The notes under the pieces are model-generated. The model saw only the letters and a program-made list of their open reading frames with translations, ran no database searches and was not told the DNA's origin. Of a stretch of DNA of 64,000 bases, positions 31,561 through 42,815 are shown piece by piece. Position numbers and translations under genes: made by a program. The stretch's first letter is position 1. Each line of letters begins with the position of its first letter. The stretch is from Anas platyrhynchos. Its lineage: Eukaryota; Chordata; Aves; Anseriformes; Anatidae. The DNA is taken from contig NC_092602.1 of the NCBI RefSeq assembly GCF_047663525.1, positions 9,421,501-9,485,500 on the forward strand, written 5' to 3'.

Positions 31561-31989
31561 CGGCGGGCTGGAGCACCTCTCCTGCAAAGAAAGGCTGAGG
31601 GAGCTGGGCTTGTTTAGCTTGGAGAAGAGAAAGCTCTGAGGAGGCCTTGTTGCAGCCTTTCAGCATTTGGGGGCGACTTATAGGAAACAAGGAGACAGAT
31701 ATTTTAGAGGGGCACGTAATGATAGGACAAGGGGTGATGGTGTTAAAACGATAGCAGGCAGATTTAGGTTAGATACCAGGAAGGAATTGTTCCCTCAGTG
31801 GCGGTGAGGCTCTGCATCAGGCTGCCCAGAGAAGCTGTGGCTGCCCCATCCCTGAAGAGCCCAAGGCCAGGCTGGATGGGCCTTTGGGACACCCGGTGTG
31901 GTGGGAGGCGGCGTGCCCATAGCAGGGGGCTGGGGCCAGAAGAGTGTTAAGTTCCCTTCCCACCCAACAAAATACCGATTCTGTGATTC
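31561..31989 (+). mobile_element. CR1 LINE 3' end, forward
   Basis: Same CR1 piece as 26221-26646. The last 60 bases differ (CCAACAAAATACCGATTCTG). Confidence 0.85.
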
Positions 31990-32595
31990 GTCACCCTGTG
32001 CCTGTTGCCTCTCGTGCCAGTGCCTGTTGCCTCCGGGAAGCGCCTGGCTCCATTTCCTTGGTGCCCCTGCAGGAGCGGTCCCTCAGCTAAGACACCTGCT
32101 GGCCTCTTGCTCTCGGGGCTGACAAACGCCAGCCGTCCCCGTGCGAGCGGCGCTCTGAGTCCTTCGCCATCCTCGGGGCTCCTGCTAACGCAGCCACGGC
32201 CGCTGGGGGCCTCCTTAACCCAAGGCACTTTGCTGGCCCCGGTGTGCTGGGGATCCTGCCAGGCCCTGGGGCCTCTTCTGTTGAGCCGCTGCCACCTGCT
32301 CAGCCCCTGTGTGCCTGGGCAGGCACCGGCTGTGTTGGGGACAAGCAGCAGCGGCCACGGACATGTAAAGCTGTGTGAGGGGAAGATGGGGCAATGGGGT
32401 GCTGAGGCCGGAGGGGTCTGCACCTCACAGCGGTGCTGTGGGAGCTGTGAGCGCTGCGTAGTACCCATAGTACCCGTAGTACCCGTAGTACCCGTAGTAC
32501 CCGCCAGCCCCTGTGTCCCTGCTCTCCCTGGCTGCTTGGTTCCGTGAGTGCAGGGCCCCGTCTGAGGCAAGGGGCTGCGTGCGAGCGCTTTGCGC
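31990..32595. repeat. Class 2 V 5'-flank repeat with minisatellite, copy 4
   Basis: As 8959-9580, minisatellite at about 32458-32503, five units. Confidence 0.75.
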
Positions 32596-32716
32596 CTGGG
32601 TGCTGCCACGTGTCCCCAGCACGAGGCCGGGGACAACCCCCCTGTGCCTGCGGTGGAGGGGCCGGGCGGGGAGGAGGGGAGCGAGGCGCGGGACGTGGCC
32701 GAGAGCGCGGGGCCGC

Positions 32717-32760
32717 ATTTGCATGGAGGGGCCGTGCTGCGGCCGGGCGGGGGTTTAAGA
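32717..32760 (+). promoter_or_regulatory. V promoter: octamer and TATA-like box
   Basis: ATTTGCAT at 32717-32724 and TTTAAGA at 32754-32760. Confidence 0.9.
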
Positions 32761-32823
32761 GGGAGTTGGGGTCCGCGGCACAGCCCCGTCGGCGTGGGGA
32801 CACGCAGCTGGTGGGATCTCGCC

Positions 32824-33282
32824 ATGGCCTGGGCCCCTCTCCTCCTCGCGGTGCTCGCCCACACCTCAGGTGCCCTGGACACACTCGCTGCACCCGCCCG
32901 GGCCCTTTGGGCTGCTGCGTGCTGAGGGCTGTGCGTGGGGGGCACGCAATGACCCCGTTTTCTCCCCTCTCTCCTCTCCCTCTCCAGGTTCCCTGGTCCA
33001 GGCAGCACTGACTCAGCCGGCCTCGAAGTCGGTGAACCCAGGAGACACCGTGGAGATCACCTGCTCTGGGAGTACCAACTACTATGGCTGGTACCAGCAG
33101 AAGACCCCTGGCAGTGCCCCTGTCACCGTCATCTATAGGGACAGCAACAGACCCTCGGGCATCCCTTCTCGATTCTCTGGTTCTGCATCTGGCTCCACAG
33201 CCACATTAACCATCACTGGCATCCAAGCCGAGGACGAGGCCGTCTATTACTGTGGTAGCTGGGACAGCAGTGCTAGTGCTGG
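32824..33282 (+). CDS. IGLV: IGLV gene 9, apparently functional
   Basis: Leader exon 32824-32869, 118-nt intron, V exon 32988-33282. FR1 [19 protein letters not shown]1 [11 protein letters not shown]2 RDSNRPS, CDR3 [12 protein letters not shown]3 [16 protein letters not shown]. All conserved residues, promoter and RSS are intact. The CDR3 end is identical to that of gene 3, 20 kb away. Confidence 0.88.
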
Positions 33283-33321
33283 CACAGTGACACAGAGCAA
33301 TGGGGAAATGATACAAAAACC
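33283..33321 (+). other. V 23-spacer RSS
   Basis: CACAGTG, 23-bp spacer, ACAAAAACC. Confidence 0.93.
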
Positions 33322-33518
33322 TTCTGCCATCACATGAGCAGGTGGCTCCCTGCTGTCCTCTTGGAGGGTGGCACAAGTCCCTGACTCAGCACTTCCCTTG
33401 GGGCCCAGTGCTGCCGGTGGCCGTGCCTGTTGTCCGTGCTCTGCCCTCCCACAAAACCCCAGGGTTTTGACCTTCCCTCAGGGATGGGATGGCCCCAGGA
33501 GACCGATCCTTGCCCCAT

Positions 33519-34112
33519 TGTCCTGGTTTCAGTTAGCACAGAATTAATTTTCTTCCTAGTAGCTCGTGGAATGCTGTGTTTTGGCTTAGGATGAGAAGAG
33601 TGCTGATAACACCCCGATGCTTTAATTGTTGCAGAGCAGTGCTTATACTAAGCCAAGGACATCTCAGCCTTTTGCTCTGTCCTGCCAACGGGCAGGCTGG
33701 GGGTGCAGTAAGAGCTGGGAGGGGACAGACCCAGGACAGGTGACCCAAACTAGCCAAAGGGGTATTCCATACCATCTGACGTCATGCTAAACAATATATA
33801 GGGGTGGCTAGCTGGGGGGAGGGGGCCGGACTGCTTGGGGTTAGGCTGGGCATCGGTCAGCGGGTGGTGAGCAATTGCATTGTGCATCACTTGTTTGTAC
33901 ATACTATTACTTTCGTATTATCACCATTGTATCATTATTATTATTATTGTTATTATTATTTTGTTATTATTATTTTCCTGTCTTATTAAACTGTCTTTAT
34001 CTCAACTCACGGGCTTCACTCTCCATTTCTCTCCCCCGTCCCAGAGAGGGAGGGGGGAGGGTGAGCGAACGGCTGCGTGGTGTTTAGCTGCCAGCCGGGT
34101 TAAACCACGACA
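33519..34112 (+). mobile_element. Solo LTR of avian ERVL type with target duplication
   Basis: A 594-base element from TGTCCTGGTTTCAG to CCACGACA, flanked on both sides by CCCAT (33514-33518 and 34113-34117), a 5-bp target duplication as expected for ERVL. It has a TATA-like AATATATAGG near 33790, an ATT-rich stretch 33933-33975 and TTATTAAACTGTC near 33983. No internal viral sequence remains. It splits the V 3'-flank just upstream of a truncated V copy. Confidence 0.85.
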
Positions 34113-34118
34113 CCCATG

Positions 34119-34345
34119 CTGCAGGACCCAGCTGTTGGGAGTAGCATCAGCTGGTACTAGCACAAGACCTCTGGCACAGTCCCTGTCTCTGTGATCTATA
34201 ACAATGACAAGAAACCCTCAGGCATCCTTTCAGGATTCTCTGGATCCACATCTGGCACCACAAACACGTTAACCATCACTGGGTCCAAGCCAAGGACGAG
34301 GCCGTCTATTTCTGTGGTGCCTGGGATGGCAGCGCTGGGCACGGC
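34119..34345 (+). pseudogene. IGLV pseudogene, truncated at CDR1
   Basis: Member of the recurring truncated unit, directly after the solo LTR. TAG replaces CAG in FR2 (GGTACTAGCAC) and one G is lost before FR3's VQAED. CDR2 NNDKKPS. No RSS. Confidence 0.82.
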
Positions 34346-34709
34346 GAGTCTCAGCAATGGGGAAGTGAGAGGCCAAGCTGCTGTGGTACCAGGGCCCCTC
34401 GGGTGCCTGCTGCTGCAGCTTGGGCCTAGTCTACGGCCAGGAAATGCCCCCGTGAGCTGGGCCTGCTGTGTGGCACGTGCCCCGTTCCTGCACAAGCCCT
34501 CTGTGCTGCCTGCAGGAGCCAGGGCAGAGGAGCAGCAGAGTAAGGGGGAAGCGCAGGTGCTGGGGCTGGGGAAAGCCCCAGACGGCTGGGGCTGGCGCTG
34601 AGCTGGAGATCGTCTCCTCCCACCCTGCTCCACGCTGGGCCGGCTGCTGCCGCCTGCCCAGGGCCTGTCCCGTCTTGGTGTGAAGGCCTCCAAGATGGAG
34701 GCTCGGCAC

Positions 34710-34838
34710 TGTGGTGGTTTTACTCGAGCGGGCAGCCGAGCCCCAGCACAACCGCTGTCTCAGCCCCCCACCCCTTCAGAGAGGAAGGGGGACAAATTAC
34801 AACACAAAGAGCTCGAGGTTTGAGGTGAGAGTGACTTC
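34710..34838 (-). mobile_element. ERV LTR fragment
   Basis: Same truncated LTR end as 7923-8050, abutting an inverted CR1. Confidence 0.55.
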
Positions 34839-35465
34839 ACAGAATCATAGAATATCCCGAGTTGGAAGGGACCCGTCAGGATCATCAAGTCCAACTCCTG
34901 GCACCTAACACGTCTACCCAAAAGTTTAGACCATGTCATTAAGCGCACAGCCCAAACACTTTTGAAATTCAGACAGGCTTGGTGCAGTGACTACGTCCCT
35001 GGGGAGCCTGCTGCAGTGTGCAACCACCCTCTTGGTGAAGAACCTCTTCCTGATGTCCAGCCTAAATGTCCCCTGCCTCAGCTTAACACCATTACAGCAG
35101 GTCCTATCACTGGTGTTTACAGAGAATAGGTCACCTGCCTCTGCACTCCCCCTCAAAGGAAGTTGTAGACTGCGATGAGGTCCTCCCTCAGCCTCCTCTT
35201 CTGCAGGCTCAACAGGCCCAGCACCCTCATCCGCTCCTCATGCGTCTTCCCCTCTAGGCCCTTCACCATCTTCGTCGCCCTCCTCTGGACACTCTCCAAA
35301 AGTTTCATGTCCTTCTTGTACTGTGGTGCCCAGAACTGCACACAGTACGCGAGGTGAGGCCGCACCAGCGCAGTGTGGAGCAGGAGAATCACCTCCCTCG
35401 ACTGACTGGAGATGCTGTGCTTGATGCTTCCAAGGATAGGGTTGGCCTTCCTGGCTCCCAGGAAG
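34839..35465 (-). mobile_element. CR1 LINE fragment, inverted
   Basis: Same piece as 8051-8680; remnant CR1 ORF2 C terminus on the - strand. Confidence 0.85.
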
Positions 35466-35744
35466 AGGCACATATTGATAGGACAAGAAGTGAAGATGTT
35501 AAACTGATAGCAGGCAGATTTAGAGTAGATACCAGGAAGGAATTGTTCACTCAGTGGCGGTGAGGCTCTGCATCAGGCTGCCCAGAGAAGCTGTGGCTGC
35601 CCCATCCCTGAAGAGCCCAAGGCCAGGCTGGATGGGCCTTTGGGACACCCAGTGTGGTGGGAGGCGGCGTGCCCATGGTAGGGGTTGGGGAAGGTGGGTG
35701 GTAAGGTCCCTTCCCACCCAAACCATGCGGTGATTCTGTGATTC
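35466..35744 (+). mobile_element. CR1 LINE 3' end, forward
   Basis: Same piece as 8681-8958. Confidence 0.85.
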
Positions 35745-36355
35745 CCCGTTCTTCGACCCATGCCCATTACCTCTCGTGCCAGTGCGTGTTGCCTCCAGGA
35801 AGCGCCTGGCTCCATTTCCTTGGTGCCCCTGCAGGAGCGGTCCCTCAGCTAAGACACCTGCTCGCCTCTTGCTCTCGGGGCTGACAAACACCAGCCGTCC
35901 CCGTGCGAGCGGCGCTCTGAGCCCTTCGCCATCCTCGGGGCTCCTGCTAACGCAGCCGCGGCCGCTGGGGGCCTCCTTAACCCAAGGCACTTTGCTGGCC
36001 CCGGTGTGCTGGGGGTCCTGCCAGGCCCTGGGGCCTCTTCTGTTGAGCCGCTGCCACCTGCTCAGCCCCTGTGTGCCTGGGCAGGCACCGGCTGTGTTGG
36101 GGACAAGCAGCAGCGGCCACGGACATGTAAAGCTGTGTGAGGGGAAGATGGGGCAATGGGGTGCTGAGGCCGGAGGTGTCTGCACCTCACAGCGGTGCTG
36201 TGGGAGCTGTGAGCGCTGCGTAGTACCCATAGTACCCGTAGTACCCGTAGTACCCGTAGTACCCGCCAGCCCCTGTGTCCCTGCTCTCCCTGGCTGCTTG
36301 GTTCCGTGAGTGCAGGGCCCCGTCTGAGGCAAGGGGCTGCGTGCGAGCGCTTTGC
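35745..36355. repeat. Class 2 V 5'-flank repeat with minisatellite, copy 5
   Basis: As 8959-9580, minisatellite at about 36220-36266, five units. Confidence 0.75.
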
Positions 36356-36478
36356 GCCTGGGTGCTGCCACGTGTCCCCAGCACGAGGCCGGGGACAACC
36401 CCCCTGTGCCTGCGGTGGAGGGGCCGGGCGGGGAGGAGGGGAGCGAGGCGCGGGACGTGGCCGAGAGCGCGGGGCCGC

Positions 36479-36522
36479 ATTTGCATGGAGGGGCCGTGCT
36501 GCGGCCGGGCGGGGGTTTAAGA
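36479..36522 (+). promoter_or_regulatory. V promoter: octamer and TATA-like box
   Basis: ATTTGCAT at 36479-36486 and TTTAAGA at 36516-36522. Confidence 0.9.
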
Positions 36523-36585
36523 GGGAGTCGGGGTCCGCGACACAGCCCCGTCGGCGTGGGGACGCGCAGCTGGTGGGATCTCGCC

Positions 36586-37085
36586 ATGGCCTTGGCCCCT
36601 CTCCTCCTCGCGGTGCTCGCCCACACCTCAGGTGCCCTGGACACACTCGCTGCGCCCGGCTGGGCCCTTTGGGCATCGGGGCCCTGACCTTGTCCCGCTG
36701 CTGCGCGATCAGGGGTGTGCGTGGGGGGCACTTTCTGACCCCGTTTTCTCCCCTCTCTTCTCTCCCACTCCAGGTTCCCTGGTCCAGGCAGCAATTTCTC
36801 AGCCAGCCTCAAAGTCGGTGAACCCAGGAGACAATGTGGACATCACCTGCTCCGGGGGTAGTGCTGATAGTAATGGCAAATATTGGTATGGCTGGTACCA
36901 GCAGAAGACCCCTGGCACTGGCCCTGTCACTGTGATCTATAGCAACGACAAGAGACCCTCGGGCATCCCTTCTCGATTCTCTGCGTCCACATCTGGCTCC
37001 ACAAACACGTTAACCATCACTTGGGTCCAAGCTGAGGATGAGGCCGTCTATTACTGTGGTGGCTACAGTGCTGGTTTTAAATTGA
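36586..37085 (+). CDS. IGLV: IGLV gene 10, apparently functional
   Basis: Leader exon 36586-36631 encodes [15 protein letters not shown], the only leader with Leu for Trp at position 3. V exon 36774-37085; the polypyrimidine tract has one change (CTCCCACTCCAG). N terminus [24 protein letters not shown]1 [17 protein letters not shown]2 SNDKRPS, CDR3 [11 protein letters not shown]3 has ITWVQ in place of ITGVQ. Conserved residues, promoter and RSS are intact. Confidence 0.86.
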
Positions 37086-37124
37086 CACAGTGACACAGCG
37101 CAATGGGGAAATGATACAAAAACC
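37086..37124 (+). other. V 23-spacer RSS
   Basis: CACAGTG, 23-bp spacer, ACAAAAACC. Confidence 0.93.
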
Positions 37125-37464
37125 TCCTGCCATAGCAGGAGCAGGTGGCTCCCTGCTGTCACCTCAGATGGCAGAGGTCCGTGACTCAACAATGCCCTTG
37201 GGGCCCAGTACTGCAAGTGCCTGTGCATGGTCTCTCTGCTCTGCCCTCCTGCAGAACCCCAGGGCGGTACCCATTCCTCAGGGAAGATATGGCTGCAACA
37301 GCCCTGTCCCTGCCCCAAACTCTGTACAGGTTCCTCTGTGCTCCCAGGCTGCTCCCGGAGCCCTGATGGCTGCCTCCCTGCCCAGATACAGACACTGCCC
37401 TAGGGCATCACTGCAGGGACTCAGCCTGCAGAAAGCACCAGGAGACCACAATGTGTGGATCGCT

Positions 37465-37672
37465 AAATATTGGTATGGCTGGTACCAGCAGAAGACCCCT
37501 GGCACTGGCCCTGTCACCGTGATCTATAGTAACGACAAGAGACCCTCGGGCATCCCTTCATGATTCTCTGGTTCCTTGTCTGGCTCCACGAACACGTTAA
37601 CCATCACTGGGGTCCAAGCCAAGGACGAGGCCGTCTATTTCTGTGGTGACTGGGATGGCAGTACTAAATTGT
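37465..37672 (+). pseudogene. IGLV pseudogene, truncated at CDR1
   Basis: Same fusion joint as at 24490 (V 3'-flank to TATTGGTATGGC) and the same TGA at PSRF. CDR3 GDWDGSTKL. The heptamer CACAGTG is intact with a 23-bp spacer, but the nonamer reads AAAAAAACC (37703-37711). Confidence 0.82.
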
Positions 37673-37906
37673 CACAGTGACACAGCGCAATGGGGTAGTG
37701 ACAAAAAAACCTCCTGCCATCACAGGAGCAGCTGGCTCCCTGCTGTCCCCTCAGATGGTGGCGCAGGTCTCTGACTCAGCACTTCCCTTGGGGCCCAATG
37801 CTGCAGGTGGCCGTTCCTGCTGTCCCTGCTCTACCCTCCAAAAGAGTCCCAAGGCTGTGCCTATCCCTCAGGGACGGGATGGCCCCAGCAGACCCATCCC
37901 TGCCCC

Positions 37907-38135
37907 ATGCTGATGGACCCAGCTACTGGGAGTAGCATCAGCTACAGGTGGTACCAGCAAAAGACACAGGCACTGGCCTTGTCACCGTGATCTACCACAA
38001 CAACACGAGACCCCTGGAAGCAATTCATGGTTCTCTGGTTCCACATCTGGCACTACGAACACATTAACCATCACTGGGGTCCAAGCCGAGGACGAGGCCG
38101 TCTATTTCTGTGGTGCCTGGGATGGCAGCGCTGGG
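37907..38135 (+). pseudogene. IGLV pseudogene, truncated at CDR1
   Basis: Member of the recurring truncated unit, with FR2 frame loss ('AAGACACAGGCACTGGCC') and a disturbed CDR2/FR3 start (GGAAGCAATTCATGG). FR3 end and [10 protein letters not shown] are kept. No RSS. Nearly identical to 41181. Confidence 0.82.
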
Positions 38136-38505
38136 CACGGCGAGTCCCAGCAATGGGGAAGTGAGAGGCCAAGCTGCTGTGGTACCAGGGCCCCTCGGGT
38201 GCCTGCTGCTGCAGCTTGGGCCTGGTCTAGGGCCAGGAAATGCCCCCGTGAGCTGGGCCTGCTGTGTGGCACGTGCCCCGTTCCTGCACAAGCCCTCTGT
38301 GCTGCCTGCAGGAGCCAGGGCAGAGGAGCAGCAGAGTAAGGGGGAAGCGCAGGTGCTGGGGCTGGGGAAAGCCCCAGACGGCTGGGGCTGGCGCTGAGCT
38401 GGAAATCGTCTCCTCCCACCCTGCTCCACGCTGGGCCGGCTGCTGCCGCCTGCCCAGGGCCTGTCCCGTCTTGGTGTGAAGGCCTCCAAGATGGAGGCTC
38501 GGCAC

Positions 38506-39099
38506 TGTGGTGGTTTTACTCGAGCGGGCAGCCGAGCCCCAGCACAACCGCTGTCTCAGCCCCCCGCCCCTTCAAAGAGGAAGGGGGAGAAAATACAAGA
38601 CAAGGAGTTTGAGGTTGAAATGAGAATTGTTTAATTAAAGAGAAAGCGAATGTGGAGTAAAAGAAACAAAAGAATCAACAAGGCCGCGCGGAAGCACAGA
38701 GAGAAAGGAAAAATATTATCCCCTACTTCCCCTCAACAAGCAATGTTCAGCCACGTCCTGGGAAGCAGGACCTCAAAACGCGTAGCGGTTGTTCAGGAGG
38801 ACAGCCCCCTCCCCGCCAGAGCCCCCTGTTTATTGCTGAGTGAGACATCAGGAGCTATGGGACATCCCTTTGTTGGGTTAGGTCAGCTGCCCTGGCGATG
38901 TCCCCTCCCCATCCCTTGACGACCCCAAGCCTGCTGGCTCTAGGGGGCTTGGAGGGAGTCCTGATGCTGTGCCAGCACTACGCAGCAAGAGGCACCACAC
39001 TGGAGTGATACCAGTGCCGTTTCCACTACGAGTGCAGAGCACAGCACTGTGTGGGTTGCTGCAGGGAAAGATGACTCCAGCCCAGACAGACCCAACACA
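38506..39099 (-). mobile_element. ERV LTR, full length
   Basis: Third copy of the LTR at 25533, same length and flanks. Confidence 0.6.
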
Positions 39100-39190
39100 G
39101 GCGGCTCTCCGGGACAGGCGTTGCATGCGTTTCACGGGCCTCGCTGCAAAAAGGCTTTTTGCTCCACTGAACAGATTTTGACCAAAACGA

Positions 39191-39619
39191 TCGGCGGGCT
39201 GGAGCACCTCTCCTGCAAAGAAAGGCTGAGGGAGCTGGGCTTGTTTAGCTTGGAGAAGAGAAAGCTCTGAGGAGGCCTTGTTGCAGCCTTTCAGCATTTG
39301 GGGGCGACTTATAGGAAACAAGGAGACAGATATTTTAGAGGGGCACGTAGTGATAGGACAAGGGGTGATGGTGTTAAACTGATAGCAGGCAGATTTAGGG
39401 TAGATACCAGGAAGGAATTGTTCACTCAGTGGCGGTGAGGCTCTGCACCAGGCTGCCCAGAGAAGCTGTGGCTGCCCCATCCCTGAAGAGCCCAAGGCCA
39501 GGCTGGACGGGCCTTTGGGACACCCGATGTGGTGGGAGGCGGCGTGCCCATGGCAGGGGGCTGGGGAAGGTGGGCGGTAAGGTCCCTTCCCACCCAAACC
39601 ATGCGGTGATTCTGTGATT
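39191..39619 (+). mobile_element. CR1 LINE 3' end, forward
   Basis: Same CR1 piece as 26221-26646 and 31561-31989. Confidence 0.85.
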
Positions 39620-40230
39620 CCCCGTTTGCCAGCCTGTGCCCGTTTCCTCTCGTGCCAGTGCCTGTTGCCTCCGGGAAGCGCCTGGCTCCATTTCCTTGGT
39701 GCCCTGCAGGAGCGGTCCCTCAGCTAAGACACCTGCTGGCCTCTTGCTCTCGGGGCTGACAAACGCCAGCCGTCCCCGTGCGAGCGGCGCTCTGAGCCCT
39801 TCGCCATCCTCGGGGCTCCTGCTAACGCAGCCACGGCCGCTGGGGGCCTCCTTAACCCAAGGCACTTTGCTGGCCCCGGTGTGCTGGGGGTCCTGCCAGG
39901 CCCTGGGGCCTCTTCTGTTGAGCCGCTGCCACCTGCTCAGCCCCTGTGTGCCTGGGCAGGCACCGGCTGTGTTGGGGACAAGCAGCAGCGGCCACGGACA
40001 TGTAAAGCTGTGTGAGGGGAAGATGGGGCAATGGGGTGCTGAGGCCGGAGGGGTCTGCACCTCACAGCGGTGCTGTGGGAGCTGTGAGCGCTGCGTAGTA
40101 CCCATAGTACCCGTAGTACCCGTAGTACCCGTAGTACCCGCCAGCCCCTGTGTCCCTGCTCTCCCTGGCTGCTTGGTTCCGTGAGTGCAGGGCCCCGTCT
40201 GAGGCAAGGGGCTGCGTGCGAGCGCTTTGC
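39620..40230. repeat. Class 2 V 5'-flank repeat with minisatellite, copy 6
   Basis: As 8959-9580, minisatellite at about 40095-40140, five units. Confidence 0.75.
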
Positions 40231-40353
40231 GCCTGGGTGCTGCCACGTGTCCCCAGCACGAGGCCGGGGACAACCCCCCTGTGCCTGCGGTGGAGGGGCC
40301 GGGCGGGGAGGAGGGGAGCGAGGCGCGGGACGTGGCCGAGAGCGCGGGGCCGC

Positions 40354-40397
40354 ATTTGCATGGAGGGGCCGTGCTGCGGCCGGGCGGGGGTTTAAGA
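40354..40397 (+). promoter_or_regulatory. V promoter: octamer and TATA-like box
   Basis: ATTTGCAT at 40354-40361 and TTTAAGA at 40391-40397. Confidence 0.9.
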
Positions 40398-40460
40398 GGG
40401 AGTCGGGGTCCGCGACACAGCCCCGTCGGCGTGGGGACGCGCAGCTGGTGGGATCTCGCC

Positions 40461-40946
40461 ATGGCCTGGGCCCCTCTCCTCCTCGCGGTGCTCGCCCACA
40501 CCTCAGGTGCCCTGGACACACTCGCTGCGCCCGGCCGGGCCCTTTGAGCAATGGGGCCCTGCCCTCGTTCCACTGCTGCGTGCTGAGGGCTGTGTGTGTG
40601 GAGCACTCACTGAGCCCCATTTTCTCCCCTCTCTCCTCTCCCTCTCCAGGTTCCCTGGTCCAGGCAGCTCTGACTCAGCCGGCCTCGAAGACGGTGAATC
40701 CAGGCGACACCGTGCAGATCACCTGCTCCGGTAGCAGTAACTACGGCTGGTTCCAGCAGAAGACCCCTGGCACTGGCCCTGTCACCGTGATCTATAGCAA
40801 CGACAAGAGACCCTCGGGCATCCCCTCACGATTCTCTGCTTCCACATCTGGCTCCGTGTCCACGTTAACCATCACTGGGGTCCAAGCTGAGGATGAGGCC
40901 GTCTATTACTGTGCAGGCTACTACAGTAGTGATGGTTTTAAATTCA
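40461..40946 (+). CDS. IGLV: IGLV gene 11, apparently functional
   Basis: Leader exon 40461-40506, V exon 40650-40946. FR1 [16 protein letters not shown]. The shortest CDR1 here (SGSSNYG) is combined with CDR2 SNDKRPS of the long-CDR1 group and the [11 protein letters not shown]3 of genes 4, 8 and 12. CDR3 [11 protein letters not shown]. Conserved residues, promoter and RSS are intact. The mixture suggests past germline conversion (inference). Confidence 0.88.
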
Positions 40947-40985
40947 CACAGTGACACAGAGAGATGGGGAAGTGATACAAAAACC
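40947..40985 (+). other. V 23-spacer RSS
   Basis: CACAGTG, 23-bp spacer, ACAAAAACC. Confidence 0.93.
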
Positions 40986-41180
40986 TCCTGCCATCACAGG
41001 AGCAGCTGGCTCCCTGCTGTCTCCTCAGGTGGTGGTGCAGGTCCCTGACTCAGCACTGCCCTTGGGGCCCAATGCTGCAGGTGGCCGTTCCTGCTGTCCC
41101 TGCTCTACCCTCCAAAAGAGTCCCAAGGCTGTGCCTATTCCTCAGGGACGGGATGGCCCCAGCAGACCCATCCCTGCCCC

Positions 41181-41409
41181 ATGCTGATGGACCCAGCTAC
41201 TGGGAGTAGCATCAGCTACAGGTGGTACCAGCAAAAGACACAGGCACTGGCCTTGTCACCGTGATCTACCACAACAACAAGAAACCCCTGGAAGCAATTC
41301 ATGGTTCTCTGGTTCCACATCTGGCACTACGAACACGTTAACCATCACTGGGGTCCAAGCCGAGGACGAGGTCGTCTATTTCTGTGGTGCCTGGGATGGC
41401 AGCGCTGGG
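41181..41409 (+). pseudogene. IGLV pseudogene, truncated at CDR1
   Basis: Member of the recurring truncated unit with the same FR2 frame loss as 37907. EDEV replaces EDEA in FR3. No RSS. Confidence 0.82.
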
Positions 41410-41779
41410 CACGGCGAGTCCCAGCAATGGGGAAGTGAGAGGCCAAGCTGCTGTGGTACCAGGGCCCCTCGGGTGCCTGCTGCTGCAGCTTGGGCCTGGT
41501 CTAGGGCCAGGAAATGCCCCCGTGAGCTGGGCCTGCTGTGTGGCACGTGCCCCGTTCCTGCACAAGCCCTCTGTGCTGCCTGCAGGAGCCAGGGCAGAGG
41601 AGCAGCAGAGTAAGGGGGAAGCGCAGGTGCTGGGGCTGGGGAAAGCCCCAGACGGCTGGGGCTGGCGCTGAGCTGGAGATCGTCTCCTCCCACCCTGCTC
41701 CACGCTGGGCCGGCTGCTGCCGCCTGCCCAGGGCCTGTCCCGTCTTGGTGTGAAGGCCTCCAAGATGGAGGCTCGGCAC

Positions 41780-41908
41780 TGTGGTGGTTTTACTCGAGCG
41801 GGCAGCCGAGCCCCAGCACAACCGCTGTCTCAGCCCCCCGCCCCTTCAAAGAGGAAGGGGGACAAATTACAACACAAAGAGCTCGAGGTTTGAGGTGAGA
41901 GTGACTTC
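41780..41908 (-). mobile_element. ERV LTR fragment
   Basis: Same truncated LTR end as 7923 and 34710. Confidence 0.55.
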
Positions 41909-42535
41909 ACAGAATCATAGAATATCCCGAGTTGGAAGGGACCCGTCAGGATCATCAAGTCCAACTCCTGGCACCTAACACGTCTACCCAAAAGTTTAGA
42001 CCATGTCATTAAGCGCACAGCCCAAACACTTTTGAAATTCAGACAGGCTTGGTGCAGTGACTACGTCCCTGGGGAGCCTGCTGCAGTGTGCAACCACCCT
42101 CTTGGTGAAGAACCTCTTCCTGATGTCCAGCCTAAATGTCCCCTGCCTCAGCTTAACACCATTACAGCAGGTCCTATCACTGGTGTTTACAGAGAATAGG
42201 TCACCTGCCTCTGCACTCCCCCTCAAAGGAAGTTGTAGACTGCGATGAGGTCCTCCCTCAGCCTCCTCTTCTGCAGGCTGAACAGGCCCAGCACCCTCAT
42301 CCGCTCCTCATACGTCTTCCCCTCTAGGCCCTTCACGATCTTTGTTGCCCTCCTCTGGAAACATTCCAACAGTTTCATGTCCTTCTTGTACTGTGGTGCC
42401 CAGAACTGCACACAGTACGCGAGGTGAGGCCGCACCAGCGCAGAGTGGAGCAGGACAATCACCTCCCTCGACCGACTGGAGATGCTGTGCTTATGGCATC
42501 CCAGGATAGGGTTGGCCTTCCTGGCTGCCAGGAAG
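41909..42535 (-). mobile_element. CR1 LINE fragment, inverted
   Basis: Same piece as 8051-8680 and 34839-35465. Confidence 0.85.
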
Positions 42536-42815
42536 AGGCACATATTGATAGGACAAGAAGTGAAGATGTTAAACTGATAGCAGGCAGATTTAGAGTAGAT
42601 ACCAGGAAGGAATTGTTCACTCAGTGGCGGTGAGGCTCTGCATCAGGCTGCCCAGAGAAGCTGTGGCTGCCCCATCCCTGAAGAGCCCAAGGCCAGGCTG
42701 GATGGGCCTTTGGGACACCCGGTGTGGTGGGAGGTGGCGTGCCCATGGCAGGGGGCTGGGGAAGGTGGGCGGTAAGGTCCCTTCCCACCCAAACCATGTG
42801 GTGATTCTGTGATTC
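42536..42815 (+). mobile_element. CR1 LINE 3' end, forward
   Basis: Same piece as 8681-8958 and 35466-35744. Confidence 0.85.

Noticed and set aside
35547-36812. A 421-codon ORF on the - strand, and similar 300-400-codon antisense ORFs at 8761-9876, 22607-23758, 26453-27715, 31947-33008, 39422-40606 and 42617-43771
   Set aside because: They run antisense through CR1, class 2 flank, promoter and leader of V genes, are Pro/Arg/Ala-rich from GC bias, and repeat only because the cassette is duplicated.
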